NCBI RefSeq assembly: GCF_020447105.2
Contig: NZ_CP096184.1
Span: 1,550,001-1,614,000 of the forward strand
Source of the DNA: Demequina sp. TMPB413
GTDB lineage: Bacteria; Actinomycetota; Actinomycetes; Actinomycetales; Demequinaceae
Length of the DNA stretch: 64,000 nt
Direction: 5' to 3'
Shown here: in pieces, positions 34,315 through 43,399 of the stretch
Layout of the letters: each line of letters begins with the position of its first letter
How positions within the stretch are numbered: position 1 is the stretch's first letter
The notes under the pieces: model-generated
What the model was told of the DNA's origin: nothing
Seen by the model: only the letters and a program-made list of their open reading frames with translations
Database searches by the model: none
Made by a program: the position numbers and the translations under genes

Positions 34315-35337
34315 CTACCCGGTTCTCGATGTCCTGGCAACGATCGCCCGCTGCACCACGATGAAGAGCAAGAGCAGACCGCCGACGATGATGTGCGTCC
34401 AGGACTGTTCTGCGCCCATAAACGAGATGATCGTCGTGATCGTGGCGAACACAAAGACGCCGATCATCGAGCCAAGGACGTAGCCTCGCCCGCCTGCGAG
34501 CAGCGTGCCGCCGATCACCACGGTGGCGATGACGTCCAGCTCCGTACCGATGCCGTTGCGGGGATAGCCTGCGCCGGAGAAGGCCGTCAGGAGCAAGCCC
34601 GCAAGTCCGCCGCAGAATCCGGAAATCACATAGACCATCACCTTGGTGCGGGCGACTTTGAGACCCATCAACTGAGCGGATGACTCGGAGCCACCGACGG
34701 CGTAGACCGTACGGCCGAAGCGGGTGAACTGCATGACCAGCGCACCGATGATGACCACAAGAAGCGCGATGATGCCGGTAGGCGTGATGTACCAGTCCCC
34801 TAGCCGGAACCGAGTGCTCTGCAACCACAGCACCACCGGGTCCTCGACGCGAATGGATTGAAGGCTGACCACATAAGCGAGGCCGCGACCAAGAAAGAGT
34901 CCCGCGAGCGAAGCGATAAACGGTTGCACATTGAAGTACTGGACGAGCACCCCGATGAGCAAGCCGATGAGCGCTCCAGACACGAGCATCGTGGGAATGA
35001 CCACAAATGCTGGAACGCCGCCACTGAGAAGGCTGGCTCCGAAGATGCCGGTGAAGGCCATCACTGAGCCGACCGACAGGTCGATTCCTGACGTCACGAT
35101 GACGAAGGTCATGCCGACCGCGAGCACCATGAGGAACGAGTTGTTGAGGAGCAGCGCGGAGAGGTTGCCGGGAGTCAGGAAGCGACCCTCGAAGCGGATG
35201 TTCGCTCCCACGAGCAGCACCACGAGAATGGCGGCGGCTGCCGCTGTCGGGAGTACCGACGCGTGCCTGTTGACAAAGGTGTCAATGGCGCCGAGCACCG
35301 TATTGCGCGGTGCCTTCTGGGTCTCCACGGCGGTCAT
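34315..35337 (-). CDS. Sugar ABC permease, YjfF-like
   Basis: A 340-aa permease of the BPD-transp_2 family with about nine to ten helices. Family motifs are GMTFVIVTSGIDLSVGSVMAF and the ATPase-contact region FGRTVYAVGGSESSAQLMGLKV, ending with IGGTLLAGGRGYVLGSMIGVF. The start ATG overlaps the stop of the previous permease gene. With the partner it should form a heterodimeric channel as in the E. coli galactofuranose importer YtfT-YjfF. Confidence 0.92.
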   Translation of the reverse strand: MTAVETQKAPRNTVLGAIDTFVNRHASVLPTAAAAAILVVLLVGANIRFEGRFLTPGNLSALLLNNSFLMVLAVGMTFVIVTSGIDLSVGSVMAFTGIFGASLLSGGVPAFVVIPTMLVSGALIGLLIGVLVQYFNVQPFIASLAGLFLGRGLAYVVSLQSIRVEDPVVLWLQSTRFRLGDWYITPTGIIALLVVIIGALVMQFTRFGRTVYAVGGSESSAQLMGLKVARTKVMVYVISGFCGGLAGLLLTAFSGAGYPRNGIGTELDVIATVVIGGTLLAGGRGYVLGSMIGVFVFATITTIISFMGAEQSWTHIIVGGLLLLFIVVQRAIVARTSRTG

Positions 35338-36386
35338 GCCGCGACCTCCTTCTTCTTCGCGTCGTCCTCAGAGGCGGATGACGTTCGCATTGATTCCACC
35401 AAGGACCGTCCCCAGCGGTGCACTCTTGGTGACTGCACGAGCACCACAAAGATGACGACGATCGCAAAGAACACGGGGCTCTGCGCGGGCGGGACGCCCA
35501 TGAAGAGGATGGTCGAATCAAGGGTCTGAACGGTCAGCACACCGATCACGGTGCCTGCGATGGAGAACTTGCCTCCCATGAGCGAGGTGCCGCCAAGCAC
35601 GACCGCGAGGATCGCGTACAGCTCGATCAGGTAGCCGGCAGAGTTGGCGTCGGCCGCCATCGTGTTGGAGCTGTAGATGATCCCAGCGACTCCAGCGAGC
35701 ACACCAGAAGCGATGTAGGCGGTCCAGATGATGCCGCGCGACCTGACTCCAGCGAGCCGGCTTGCCTCTGGATTGATGCCGACAGCCTCAGTGAGCATGC
35801 CGAGCGCCGTACGCCTCTCGATCAGGCTCACCACCACCACGGCGGCGACCCAGATGAAGAACGCGACCGGCAATATGAGCAGGTAGCCGGAGGCAATGGA
35901 CTTGAATGGAGCGCTCACCACCGTGGTGATCTCCCCGCCCGTAATCAGCAACGCCGCGCCGCGGCCTGCGAGCATCAGCACAAGCGTCGCGATGATGGGT
36001 TGAATGCCTAAGACGGATACGAGGAACCCGTTCCACGCGCCGAGCACGAGGGAGACCAGAACGGCCACCAGAATCGCGATGACGATGGTGCCGAATCCGC
36101 CTGGGTCTTCCGAGCCATCGATGATCGTCAGCGCCACGGCGCCAGACACGGCCATGACAGCACCGACGGACAGGTCGATGCCCCTGGTAGCGATAACGAG
36201 CGTCATGCCGAGTGCGACCAGCATCAGGGGCGCGCTCTGGCGCAGGATGTCGATGAGCGCGCCGTAGAGTTGTCCGTCCCTCACGGTGATGCGAGCGAAG
36301 CTCGCGTTCGCGATCATGTTGACTGCGAGGAGCACGATGAGCGCCGATGCCGGCCAGAACAGCCGGTGCTTAATGATCGCGATCAC
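35334..36386 (-). CDS. Sugar ABC permease, YtfT-like
   Basis: A 350-aa permease starting with GTG that overlaps the ATPase stop. It shows LGMTLVIATRGIDLSVGAVMAVSGAVAL, RRTALGMLTEAVGINPEASRLAGVRSRGIIW and VVLGGTSLMGGKFSIAGTVIGVLTVQTLDSTILFMG, and about nine helices. It is homologous to, but well diverged from, the next permease. Length is typical. The polar C-terminal tail (SSASEDDAKKKEVAA) is cytoplasmic. Confidence 0.92.
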   Translation of the reverse strand: MIAIIKHRLFWPASALIVLLAVNMIANASFARITVRDGQLYGALIDILRQSAPLMLVALGMTLVIATRGIDLSVGAVMAVSGAVALTIIDGSEDPGGFGTIVIAILVAVLVSLVLGAWNGFLVSVLGIQPIIATLVLMLAGRGAALLITGGEITTVVSAPFKSIASGYLLILPVAFFIWVAAVVVVSLIERRTALGMLTEAVGINPEASRLAGVRSRGIIWTAYIASGVLAGVAGIIYSSNTMAADANSAGYLIELYAILAVVLGGTSLMGGKFSIAGTVIGVLTVQTLDSTILFMGVPPAQSPVFFAIVVIFVVLVQSPRVHRWGRSLVESMRTSSASEDDAKKKEVAA

Positions 36387-37918
36387 CGCGACACGCTCCC
36401 TTCCTTGTGGGCGATGTAGTCGATGAGGTGGTCGAGGTCGACCTTGGACGACTCGAGCTCCCCGATGGAGCGCCTGTCTCGCATCACCACCACCCGCTGG
36501 GCGATGCGGAGCACCTCCTCGAGCTCTGAAGAAATGAAGATGACTGACAGCCCCTTGGCCGAGAGCTCGGCGACCTTGCGTTGGATGTCGGCCTTGGCGC
36601 CGACGTCGATTCCACGGGTGGGCTCGTCAAGGATCAGCAGCTCTGGAGCCGTCGCTAGCCATCGAGCCAACAGCACCTTCTGCTGGTTGCCCCCCGACAG
36701 GTTTCCGATGGGCACGTTCGGATCGGCGGGACGCACGCCGAGGGCTTCCATGTACTCGCCCACGACGGCGTCTTGCTCGGCTTTGCGCACTCGGCGAAGC
36801 CAACCGCGCTGAGCCTGAATGCCCAGGATCATGTTCTCCGCCACCGTGAGGTCGGCAACGACCCCTTCGGCACGGCGGTTCTCTGAAGACAGGGCCATTC
36901 CGTGTGCCATCGCGTGGCGCGGGCTCTGAACGCGACGGTGAGCACCCGCCACTTCGATGTCGCCGGTGTCAGGACGGTCAGCACCGTAGAGGAGCCTGAC
37001 GAGCTCGGTGCGACCCGAACCGAGCAGCCCTGCCAGGCCAACCACCTCGCCGTCGTACACCGTGACGTCTGCGGACTCGAGCATGCCGCGCTTGCCGATG
37101 CCAGTGGCGCGCAAGACGGGAGTGCCGGTGCGATCTACTTCGCGGCCAGCGCTTGCAGAGATGGCCGCGAGATCGTCAAGGTCGCGGCCGATCATCTCCG
37201 CTACCAGCGCATCCCTTGGCAGCTCGTCCACCAAGTGCTCGCCGACCAACTGGCCGTTGCGAAGCACGGTGATGCGGTCAGAGATCTCATAGACCTGGTC
37301 GAGGAAGTGACTCACGAAGAGAATCGCGACGCCCCGGTCGCGCAATCCGCGAATCACGCCAAAGAGTTGTTCGACCTCGTCGCGGTCGAGGCTCGACGTC
37401 GGCTCGTCAAGGATCAGCACCTTGGCATCCAGCACCATGGCGCGGCTGATGGCGACGAGTTGCTGGATCGCGATCGAGTGACTCTCGAGGATGGATCGTG
37501 AGTCGATCGCGAGTCCGAGGCTTGCCAAGTGACGGTCGGCTTCCGCGTAGGTGGCCTTCCAATCGACGCCGAGGCGGCCGCGCTTCTCGTGGCCGAGCAT
37601 GACGTTCTCGCCAACAGACAGATTGGGGCACAGGTTGATCTCCTGGTAAACCGTGGAAATCCCAGCCGCCTGAGCGTCGGCCGTGGTGACGAAGGACTGG
37701 CGTTGGCCGGAAACGGCGATCGAACCGGAGTCAATCGTGTAGACGCCAGTAAGCGCCTTGATGAGGGTCGACTTGCCCGCTCCGTTTTCGCCCATCAGCG
37801 AATGAATCTCGCCGGGGCGCAGAGAGAAGTCGACGTTGTCGAGCGCAAGCACACCCGGGAACCGGATGGTGATGCCACGCATCTCGACAATCAGTGGGAC
37901 ATCGGTGTCCGCAGGCAT
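36383..37918 (-). CDS. Sugar ABC transporter ATP-binding protein, YtfR-like
   Basis: A 511-aa double ATPase starting at ATG 37918 (MPADTDVPLIVEMRG) with AAGGAA upstream. Domain 1: MGENGAGKST, VYQEINLCPNLSV, LILDEPTSSLD; domain 2: GLLGSGRTELVRLLYG, LSGGNQQKVLLARWL, LILDEPTRGIDVGAK. It powers sugar import with the two permeases and the binding protein. It is separated from the binding-protein gene by 120 bases that contain a very strong hairpin, which probably lowers its expression relative to the binding protein. Confidence 0.94.
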   Translation of the reverse strand: MPADTDVPLIVEMRGITIRFPGVLALDNVDFSLRPGEIHSLMGENGAGKSTLIKALTGVYTIDSGSIAVSGQRQSFVTTADAQAAGISTVYQEINLCPNLSVGENVMLGHEKRGRLGVDWKATYAEADRHLASLGLAIDSRSILESHSIAIQQLVAISRAMVLDAKVLILDEPTSSLDRDEVEQLFGVIRGLRDRGVAILFVSHFLDQVYEISDRITVLRNGQLVGEHLVDELPRDALVAEMIGRDLDDLAAISASAGREVDRTGTPVLRATGIGKRGMLESADVTVYDGEVVGLAGLLGSGRTELVRLLYGADRPDTGDIEVAGAHRRVQSPRHAMAHGMALSSENRRAEGVVADLTVAENMILGIQAQRGWLRRVRKAEQDAVVGEYMEALGVRPADPNVPIGNLSGGNQQKVLLARWLATAPELLILDEPTRGIDVGAKADIQRKVAELSAKGLSVIFISSELEEVLRIAQRVVVMRDRRSIGELESSKVDLDHLIDYIAHKEGSVSR

Positions 37919-37958
37919 GGTGGTGCGTTCCTTCGAATGAGAGGGTCTGGACGGCGAC

Positions 37959-37997
37959 CTCCGTGGTGGAGTCGGACGAACCGACTCCACCACGGAG
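37959..37997. terminator. Intra-operon hairpin (attenuator) after the binding-protein gene
   Basis: A perfect 17-bp stem (CTCCGTGGTGGAGTCGG / CCGACTCCACCACGGAG) with a 5-base loop ACGAA, 41 bases downstream of the binding-protein stop and 40 bases before the next start. It probably terminates part of the transcripts or protects the upstream mRNA 3' end, giving the usual excess of binding protein. Confidence 0.8.
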
Positions 37998-38038
37998 TGT
38001 GTCACAGGCTGAAGGGTGAAACCCTCCAAGCCCGAGTC

Positions 38039-39043
38039 TTAGTAGAGCCTGGAGTCGATGACTTCAGCTGCTTCTTCCTGCGTGAACTTCTGGTCCTCGA
38101 CAAAGTACGTCTTGTCGACGTCGTTGCCAGCGAGCACGTCCTTGACGATGCCTGCTGCCAGTTCACCCAGAAGCGGGTTGCACTCGACGATGTAGTTGAT
38201 CTTGCCGTCGACGAGCGCCTGCATTCCGTCCTTCACAGCGTCAATCGTGACGATCTTGATGTCTTCGCCTGGCTTGCCGCCAGCCGCTTCGATCGCCTCG
38301 ATGGCACCAAGACCCATGTCGTCGTTGTGTGCGTAGACCAGGTCGATTCCATCGATGCCGTACTTGGCGATGAATCCCTCCATGACGGTCTTGCCGCCAT
38401 CACGAGTGAAGTCACCCGTCTGGGAGTCGATGGTCTCGATGGCCGTGCCCTCGATGGCTTCGTTGAAGCCCTCAGCGCGGTCGTTCGCTGGCGCCGAACC
38501 GGTGGTGCCCTCAAGGACAACCATCTTGGTCGGGGTGTCGCCGAACTCTTCTGCCGCCCACTCACCTGCGTAGACGCCCTCAGTCCTGAAGTCGAGACCC
38601 ACCCAGGCCGCGTACAGGTCGTCAGGCGCACTGACGGTGCGGTCCTCGAGGATGACGGGGATGCCCGCATCCTTCGCCTCTTGGAGCACGTCATCCCAGC
38701 CGTCTTCCACAATCGGGGCGATGACGATGGCGTCGACACCCTGGTTGATGAAGTTACGGACGAACGTGATCTGAGCGGCGGGGTCGTTGTCGGCAGCGTT
38801 GAAGATCAGTTCGAAGCCGTTCTCTGCCGAGAAAGCCGTCTTCATGGACTCGGTGTTCGCCGAGCGCCAGCCGCTTTCTGAACCGGTCTGGGCGAAGCCG
38901 ACGGTGATGACGTCGCCTGAGTCGCCGCCGGCGCCTGGCGCAGCACCCGTCGCGTCGCTGTCGTCAGAGTCACTCGAGCAAGCGGTCAGCGCAAGCGCTG
39001 CCGCCCCGGCGAGCGCAATAGTGGATAAGAAACGTTTCCTCAT
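38039..39043 (-). CDS. Sugar-binding lipoprotein, YtfQ-like (galactofuranose type)
   Basis: A 334-aa lipoprotein with signal peptide and lipobox LALTAC. The mature start ITVGFAQTGSESGWRSANTESMK is characteristic of YtfQ, the galactofuranose/galactose-binding protein, with the Trp and Arg that contact the sugar; later parts include FNAADNDPAAQITFVRNFINQGVDAIVIAP, GLDFRTEGVYAGEWAAEEF and YAHNDDMGLGAIEAIEAAG. It has AGGAGG 8 bases before ATG 39043 and is the first gene of a five-gene transporter operon ending in lacI. Exact sugar is by homology only. Confidence 0.92.
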   Translation of the reverse strand: MRKRFLSTIALAGAAALALTACSSDSDDSDATGAAPGAGGDSGDVITVGFAQTGSESGWRSANTESMKTAFSAENGFELIFNAADNDPAAQITFVRNFINQGVDAIVIAPIVEDGWDDVLQEAKDAGIPVILEDRTVSAPDDLYAAWVGLDFRTEGVYAGEWAAEEFGDTPTKMVVLEGTTGSAPANDRAEGFNEAIEGTAIETIDSQTGDFTRDGGKTVMEGFIAKYGIDGIDLVYAHNDDMGLGAIEAIEAAGGKPGEDIKIVTIDAVKDGMQALVDGKINYIVECNPLLGELAAGIVKDVLAGNDVDKTYFVEDQKFTQEEAAEVIDSRLY

Positions 39044-39406
39044 GTCAAGACCTCCTCGTCCTGCTCCGGCATCGTTGCCGGTTCGGGTGTGGTTTCCCGC
39101 GGCACCGCATCGCGGGCCGTGTCTCGAATATTAGCGCTAACAATTGGCTGTTGCGCAAGTCACCCAGGTCACAATTGGGTATCGCTGAACGGGGAAGCGG
39201 CAGAATCTCCTCGAACTAGAGGCCTCTCGATGGCCTCAAAAGTGAGGGTTCACATTCCGCGTGGGTTCTGTGCATCTCCTGTGACATCACGACCGGCATG
39301 GTGCACATCGTCCCGATAGGGCCCACGCTAGGCGCTCAGCCACCGCCGCGCAATGGCTGGGACCCCTGTTGCTCAGTCGTGATCAGAGGTGCGCAAGGAT
39401 GGATAC
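39044..39406 (-). promoter_or_regulatory. Intergenic region with the promoter of the sugar ABC operon
   Basis: The 360-base gap between the divergent binding-protein and oxidoreductase genes holds an 87-base leader, the LacI-type operator at 39131-39140 and a minus-strand promoter with TTGCGC and TAATAT (19-bp spacing). Bases 39150-39400 show no gene and no recognisable element apart from the short ribosome site of the oxidoreductase gene. Confidence 0.6.
39131..39140. promoter_or_regulatory. LacI-type operator
   Basis: A perfect 10-bp palindrome TTAGCGCTAA with the central CG typical of LacI/GalR sites, overlapping a TAATAT-type -10 box for the sugar operon. Binding by the LacI protein at the operon end would block transcription. 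Only one full copy is visible. Confidence 0.7.
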
Positions 39407-40489
39407 ATGACTTCCGCGCTCTTCTCCCCGCTCACCATTCGCTCCGTCACCGCCCGCAACAGGGTGTGGGTCAGCCCCATGTGCCAATACTCGTGCGAAG
39501 ACCAGGACGGGATGGTGAACGACTGGCACCTCGTCCACCTCGGCTCTTTCGCGCGCGGCGGAGCCGGCATCGTGATGGCGGAGGCGACCGCCGTCAGTCC
39601 AGAGGGCCGCATCTCGCCGTGGTGCACCGGCATCTGGAACGATGCGCAGCGTGATGCGTGGGGACGCATCACCGCCTTCATCAAAGGCCAGGGCGCCGTT
39701 CCTGCTATTCAGTTGCAGCACGCGGGACGCAAGGCGTCGACCTACCGCGATTGGTCGGGCAAAGGCACGGTCCCCCTCTCCGACGGTGGCTGGCAGACCG
39801 TCGGTCCTTCCGCCGTTGCCTTTCCCGGCTACGACGCACCCGTTGAGCTTGACGCACAAGGCATCGCCGACGTCGTCGCCGACTTTGGCGCCGCAGCGCG
39901 CCGCTCACTCGAGGCGGGCTTCGAGGTGTTGGAGATCCACGCGGCCCACGGCTACCTGCTCCACCAGTTCCTGTCCCCCTTGAGCAATCACCGGACCGAT
40001 GCCTGGGGTGGATCGCTCGAGAACCGCTCGCGCCTCCTCCTCGATGTGGTGCGAGAGGTGCGACGCGTAGCGGGCGAGGACATCCCCGTGTTCGTCAGGG
40101 TCAGCGCGACGGACTGGCTCGAGCCAGAGGGGTGGACGCTCGATGAGACCGTCACCCTCGCTGGGTGGGTGCGCGAGGCCGGTGGCGACGTCATCGACAC
40201 CTCGACAGGGGGCAACATCACTGGCGTGACGATCCCGTCTTCGCCCGGTTACCAGGTATCTCACGCCACGGCAATCAAGCAAGGCTCTGGCATTGTCACC
40301 ACCGCCGTCGGCCAGATCACCGAAGCGGAGCAGGCGGAGGAGATCGTGGCGTCGGGCAAGGCGGACGCGGTGTTCGTGGCGCGCCAATTCATGCGCGAAC
40401 CCCACCTACCTCAGCGGTGGGCCGCGCAACTGGGAGCGGATGCGACCTATCCGCCCCAGTACTCGCGCGGCCGCTGGCCGAGCATCTAG
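39407..40489 (+). CDS. NADH:flavin oxidoreductase, old yellow enzyme, YqjM class
   Basis: A 360-aa FMN-dependent ene-reductase. Features: FSPLTIRSVTARNRVWVSPMCQYSC with the YqjM-class Cys that tunes FMN, LQHAGRKAS, the substrate-binding pair HAAHGYLLHQFLSPLSNHRTDAWGG and the C-terminal YPPQYSRG. The catalytic Tyr is in the IHAAHGYL/HRTDAWGG region. Such enzymes reduce activated C=C bonds of unsaturated carbonyls and nitro compounds; a role in detoxification is usual. It has AAGGA upstream and stands alone. Confidence 0.93.
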   Translation: MTSALFSPLTIRSVTARNRVWVSPMCQYSCEDQDGMVNDWHLVHLGSFARGGAGIVMAEATAVSPEGRISPWCTGIWNDAQRDAWGRITAFIKGQGAVPAIQLQHAGRKASTYRDWSGKGTVPLSDGGWQTVGPSAVAFPGYDAPVELDAQGIADVVADFGAAARRSLEAGFEVLEIHAAHGYLLHQFLSPLSNHRTDAWGGSLENRSRLLLDVVREVRRVAGEDIPVFVRVSATDWLEPEGWTLDETVTLAGWVREAGGDVIDTSTGGNITGVTIPSSPGYQVSHATAIKQGSGIVTTAVGQITEAEQAEEIVASGKADAVFVARQFMREPHLPQRWAAQLGADATYPPQYSRGRWPSI

Positions 40490-40493
40490 TCGC

Positions 40494-42674
40494 CTACTCG
40501 AAGCGGGTGGAGGCGATCTCGGTAGAGCGCCTCACCACACCGAACGATCCGCTGACGGCGACCGCCGCGATGGCAACCGAGCCCAGCAGCGCCCACCAAT
40601 ACAGCGGATCCGGCCACGTGAAGTAGAGGCCGTTGCCCAACGTCTTGACCATGACAAACGCCAGGGCAAAGCCCAGACCGGCCGATGCCACGAGGGTCAC
40701 CGCGAGCGGCATGGCCGCCTCGATGGCGATCGTGCGACGGAGATCGCTGACAGGCATCCCGCCCAAGCGCAGAAGCCCAAAGGTGCGCTTGCGGTCCAGT
40801 GCAGCTGCCACGGTCGCCACCGTGAGCGACAGCGCCGAGATCCCCACGGCGATCGCCATCCCGATGTACGCGAGCATTGCGAGTTGATAAGTCAGCGAGA
40901 GAGTGGCGGCCCCGCCATACTCCGCGCGCGTCACTGGCGACAGCGTCATGGAACCGGCGACCTCAAGGGCGGTGCGCGCCCTATCCACGGCGCCTGGCGA
41001 ACCATCGGTCAGCGCCACGAGGTAGTCGGCCGGCGCGCCGTCAGGTGCGGTCGCGGGGACCGCTTGCTGGGGGCCATCCTGTTGGAAGTCGCCGGCGAGC
41101 ATGGCGTAAATGTCCACCGCCACGTAGCTGCCTTGAGGCACGCCTGTTGCACCGAGAGCGATTGCTTCCTCGCGTGTCACGGTAGGCATTCCGGAAGCGT
41201 CGTTCCTGTACGCAACCACCACCTGTTCGACGCCCGCAGTGGTACGGGCGGCGTCGGCCATCGCGTCGGCGTCCGAACTCTCGTCGAGAGCGGCTGCGAC
41301 GGCGCTCAGCGGAAGCAAACCCGGTTCTTCCTCTTCGGTAGCAAGACCGTTGACCGAACTCACGACACCGGACAGCATGCTGACAATGAAGACGGCCACC
41401 ACCACGCCAGCAACCGAGCGGAACGTGGCCCGCGGGTGGCGAGCCAAGCGACTCGCCGCCACAAGCGACGCCCCCGTGCGCGCTTGCCGTGCGAAGACAA
41501 GGCTCGCAACCTTGGTGAGCCACGAGCCCGCCAGAACGATTCCGAAGGCCACCATGGCGAAACCGCCGATCAGCCCCAGAATGATGGCGTTCGCGGGCGC
41601 TGACGGGTCGGTTGCCCACGCGGCGGAACCCGTGAAGAGCACCAGGCCCACGACGAGCACGATCACGCGCCTCCACGTGGCAGGCTTCTCCGCTCGCTCG
41701 CGCGAGGCACCCAGCGCGCCATGCTCATCGCGATAGGCGCGCCACCATGCAGCGCCCGCACCGAGGGCCGCCATCCCGAGCACGGTGGCCACCACCCACA
41801 CCACAGAAGGGGTGAGGTCGGCCGCGTAGGACTGGGTGCCGTTGACCGGCAGCAAGACGGCCGCAGGGCGGATCGCACTGGCCACGCCAATGCCCACGAC
41901 AGCTCCGGCCAGCGAGGCGACTCCCATCTCAAGCGCGGCCAATCCCGCCATCGCGCGTCGGCCAGCGCCAATGAGTCGAACCGTTGCGTAACGTTCGCGT
42001 CGGGCGGCCGCTCCCAACTGGGACACGATGCCTACGAGCAGCGCAATCGGCACCAAGAGTGCAACGGAGCCGACCCCGATGACGATCCGGTAGAGCACCG
42101 ACTCTGCGTGGGGGCCCTTGTCAGGGAAGCCCTTTTGGACTCGGGCATTGGCTTCTGCCGAGAGCATCTCCCAGTCGGTCGCGACGAGGGCCACTACCTG
42201 GTCAGGCCCCTTGAGGGCGCCGCGTGGGATCTCGCCCTGGAAAGTGCCGAATCGGTCTGACAGTTCGTCGTCCGGGTAACGTTCGATGAGGGCAACCAGA
42301 GCAGGAGAGGCGTAGTACTGGCCCGCCTCCAAAGCCTCGAGACCCGCCGGGAACTCGACGGTCGTGGTGGGCGTCGTGGCCACCACCACTTTCTCGAATG
42401 CCTCCCCCCGGAAATAGTCGGGCGTGTTGTGAAGGAGTACCGCATCGTCGGCCGGGGCGATGGGGATAAGGTCGGCCGTTTCGGTGAAGTCGCGATAGGG
42501 GCCCGTAGACGTGGTCCATCCGTCGCGCTCGTCCCGCTCAGGTAGGTGTAGATACGCGCCCAACAGGATGAGCAGCATGCCTGTCCCCAAGGCAACCCCC
42601 GCGGCGATACCGACGAGCCGTCGCATCGAGCCAGCAGCGCCGAAGACGATAAGCCTTGCAGCGGATGGGCTCAT
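40494..42674 (-). CDS. ABC transporter permease, FtsX/MacB-like, fused double permease
   Basis: A 726-aa membrane protein with two FtsX-type units and about ten helices. The first unit has an N-terminal helix (SMRRLVGIAAGVALGTGMLLILLGAYL), a large extracellular domain and three helices near 240-370; the second ends with SLTVATVAAALDRKRTFGLLRLGGMPVSDLRRTIAIEAAMPLAVTLV, which holds the ATPase-contact helix. The start overlaps the ATPase stop (ATGA). It is likely an exporter of peptides, lipids or an antimicrobial, controlled by the PadR gene of the same operon. Confidence 0.87.
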   Translation of the reverse strand: MSPSAARLIVFGAAGSMRRLVGIAAGVALGTGMLLILLGAYLHLPERDERDGWTTSTGPYRDFTETADLIPIAPADDAVLLHNTPDYFRGEAFEKVVVATTPTTTVEFPAGLEALEAGQYYASPALVALIERYPDDELSDRFGTFQGEIPRGALKGPDQVVALVATDWEMLSAEANARVQKGFPDKGPHAESVLYRIVIGVGSVALLVPIALLVGIVSQLGAAARRERYATVRLIGAGRRAMAGLAALEMGVASLAGAVVGIGVASAIRPAAVLLPVNGTQSYAADLTPSVVWVVATVLGMAALGAGAAWWRAYRDEHGALGASRERAEKPATWRRVIVLVVGLVLFTGSAAWATDPSAPANAIILGLIGGFAMVAFGIVLAGSWLTKVASLVFARQARTGASLVAASRLARHPRATFRSVAGVVVAVFIVSMLSGVVSSVNGLATEEEEPGLLPLSAVAAALDESSDADAMADAARTTAGVEQVVVAYRNDASGMPTVTREEAIALGATGVPQGSYVAVDIYAMLAGDFQQDGPQQAVPATAPDGAPADYLVALTDGSPGAVDRARTALEVAGSMTLSPVTRAEYGGAATLSLTYQLAMLAYIGMAIAVGISALSLTVATVAAALDRKRTFGLLRLGGMPVSDLRRTIAIEAAMPLAVTLVASAGLGFALAFVMVKTLGNGLYFTWPDPLYWWALLGSVAIAAVAVSGSFGVVRRSTEIASTRFE

Positions 42675-43399
42675 GAGGTGGCCCCGCGCGAGGCGGCGCT
42701 CAACTTGCCGTCGCGGACAATCACCTCGCGGTCGGCGTAAGCGGCGGTGCGAGGGTCGTGGGTGATGAGCATGACGGTGGTGCCGGTCTCTCTCACAGCA
42801 TCCAGCATCGCCGTCAGCACCTTCTCGCCAGCAATGGAGTCGAGTGATCCGGTCGGCTCGTCGGCGAAGATGACGCTCGGCTGGGTCACGAGTGCCCTCG
42901 CGATCGCGACTCGCTGTGCCTGGCCTCCTGACATGTCGCCAGGGACCTTGGCCACCTGGTCGGACAAGTCGAGGCGATCGAGCCACTTGCGGGCCCTCAC
43001 CGTCGCTGCCCTACGCCCCATTCCGTTCATCAGCAAGGGCAGGGCCACGTTGTCGAGCGCGGTCAGGTCGGGAAGGAGTTGGCCGAACTGAAAGACGAAG
43101 CCGATGCGCTCCAAGCGCAGTTTGGCCCGCTGATCAGCGTTGAGTGCCGTGACGTCTGTATCGCCGATGACCACCTGACCCTCGTCGGGCGCGAGCACTC
43201 CTGCGAGGCAGTGAATGAGCGTCGACTTGCCGGAGCCTGACGGCCCCATCACGGCGAGCACTTCGCCCTGGTTGACGTCGAGGTCGATGCCCCTCAAGGC
43301 CTCTGTCGTGCCAAATGTCTTGTGAAGGCCGATGGCCTGGATCAGCGGCGCACCAGGGGCGGTAGGGGCTAGAACGGGGTTCAGTGCGATGTCAGCCAT
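42671..43399 (-). CDS. ABC transporter ATP-binding protein, LolD/MacB type
   Basis: A 242-aa ATPase starting at ATG 43399 with GAGGAGGT 8 bases upstream. Motifs: GPSGSGKSTLIHCLAG, VFQFGQLLPDLTALDNV, MSGGQAQRVAIARALV, VIFADEPTGSLD and MLITHDPRTAAYAD. It pairs with the large permease and is overlapped by 8 bases by the upstream padR gene. The MacB-type signature supports export rather than import. Confidence 0.93.
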   Translation of the reverse strand: MADIALNPVLAPTAPGAPLIQAIGLHKTFGTTEALRGIDLDVNQGEVLAVMGPSGSGKSTLIHCLAGVLAPDEGQVVIGDTDVTALNADQRAKLRLERIGFVFQFGQLLPDLTALDNVALPLLMNGMGRRAATVRARKWLDRLDLSDQVAKVPGDMSGGQAQRVAIARALVTQPSVIFADEPTGSLDSIAGEKVLTAMLDAVRETGTTVMLITHDPRTAAYADREVIVRDGKLSAASRGATS

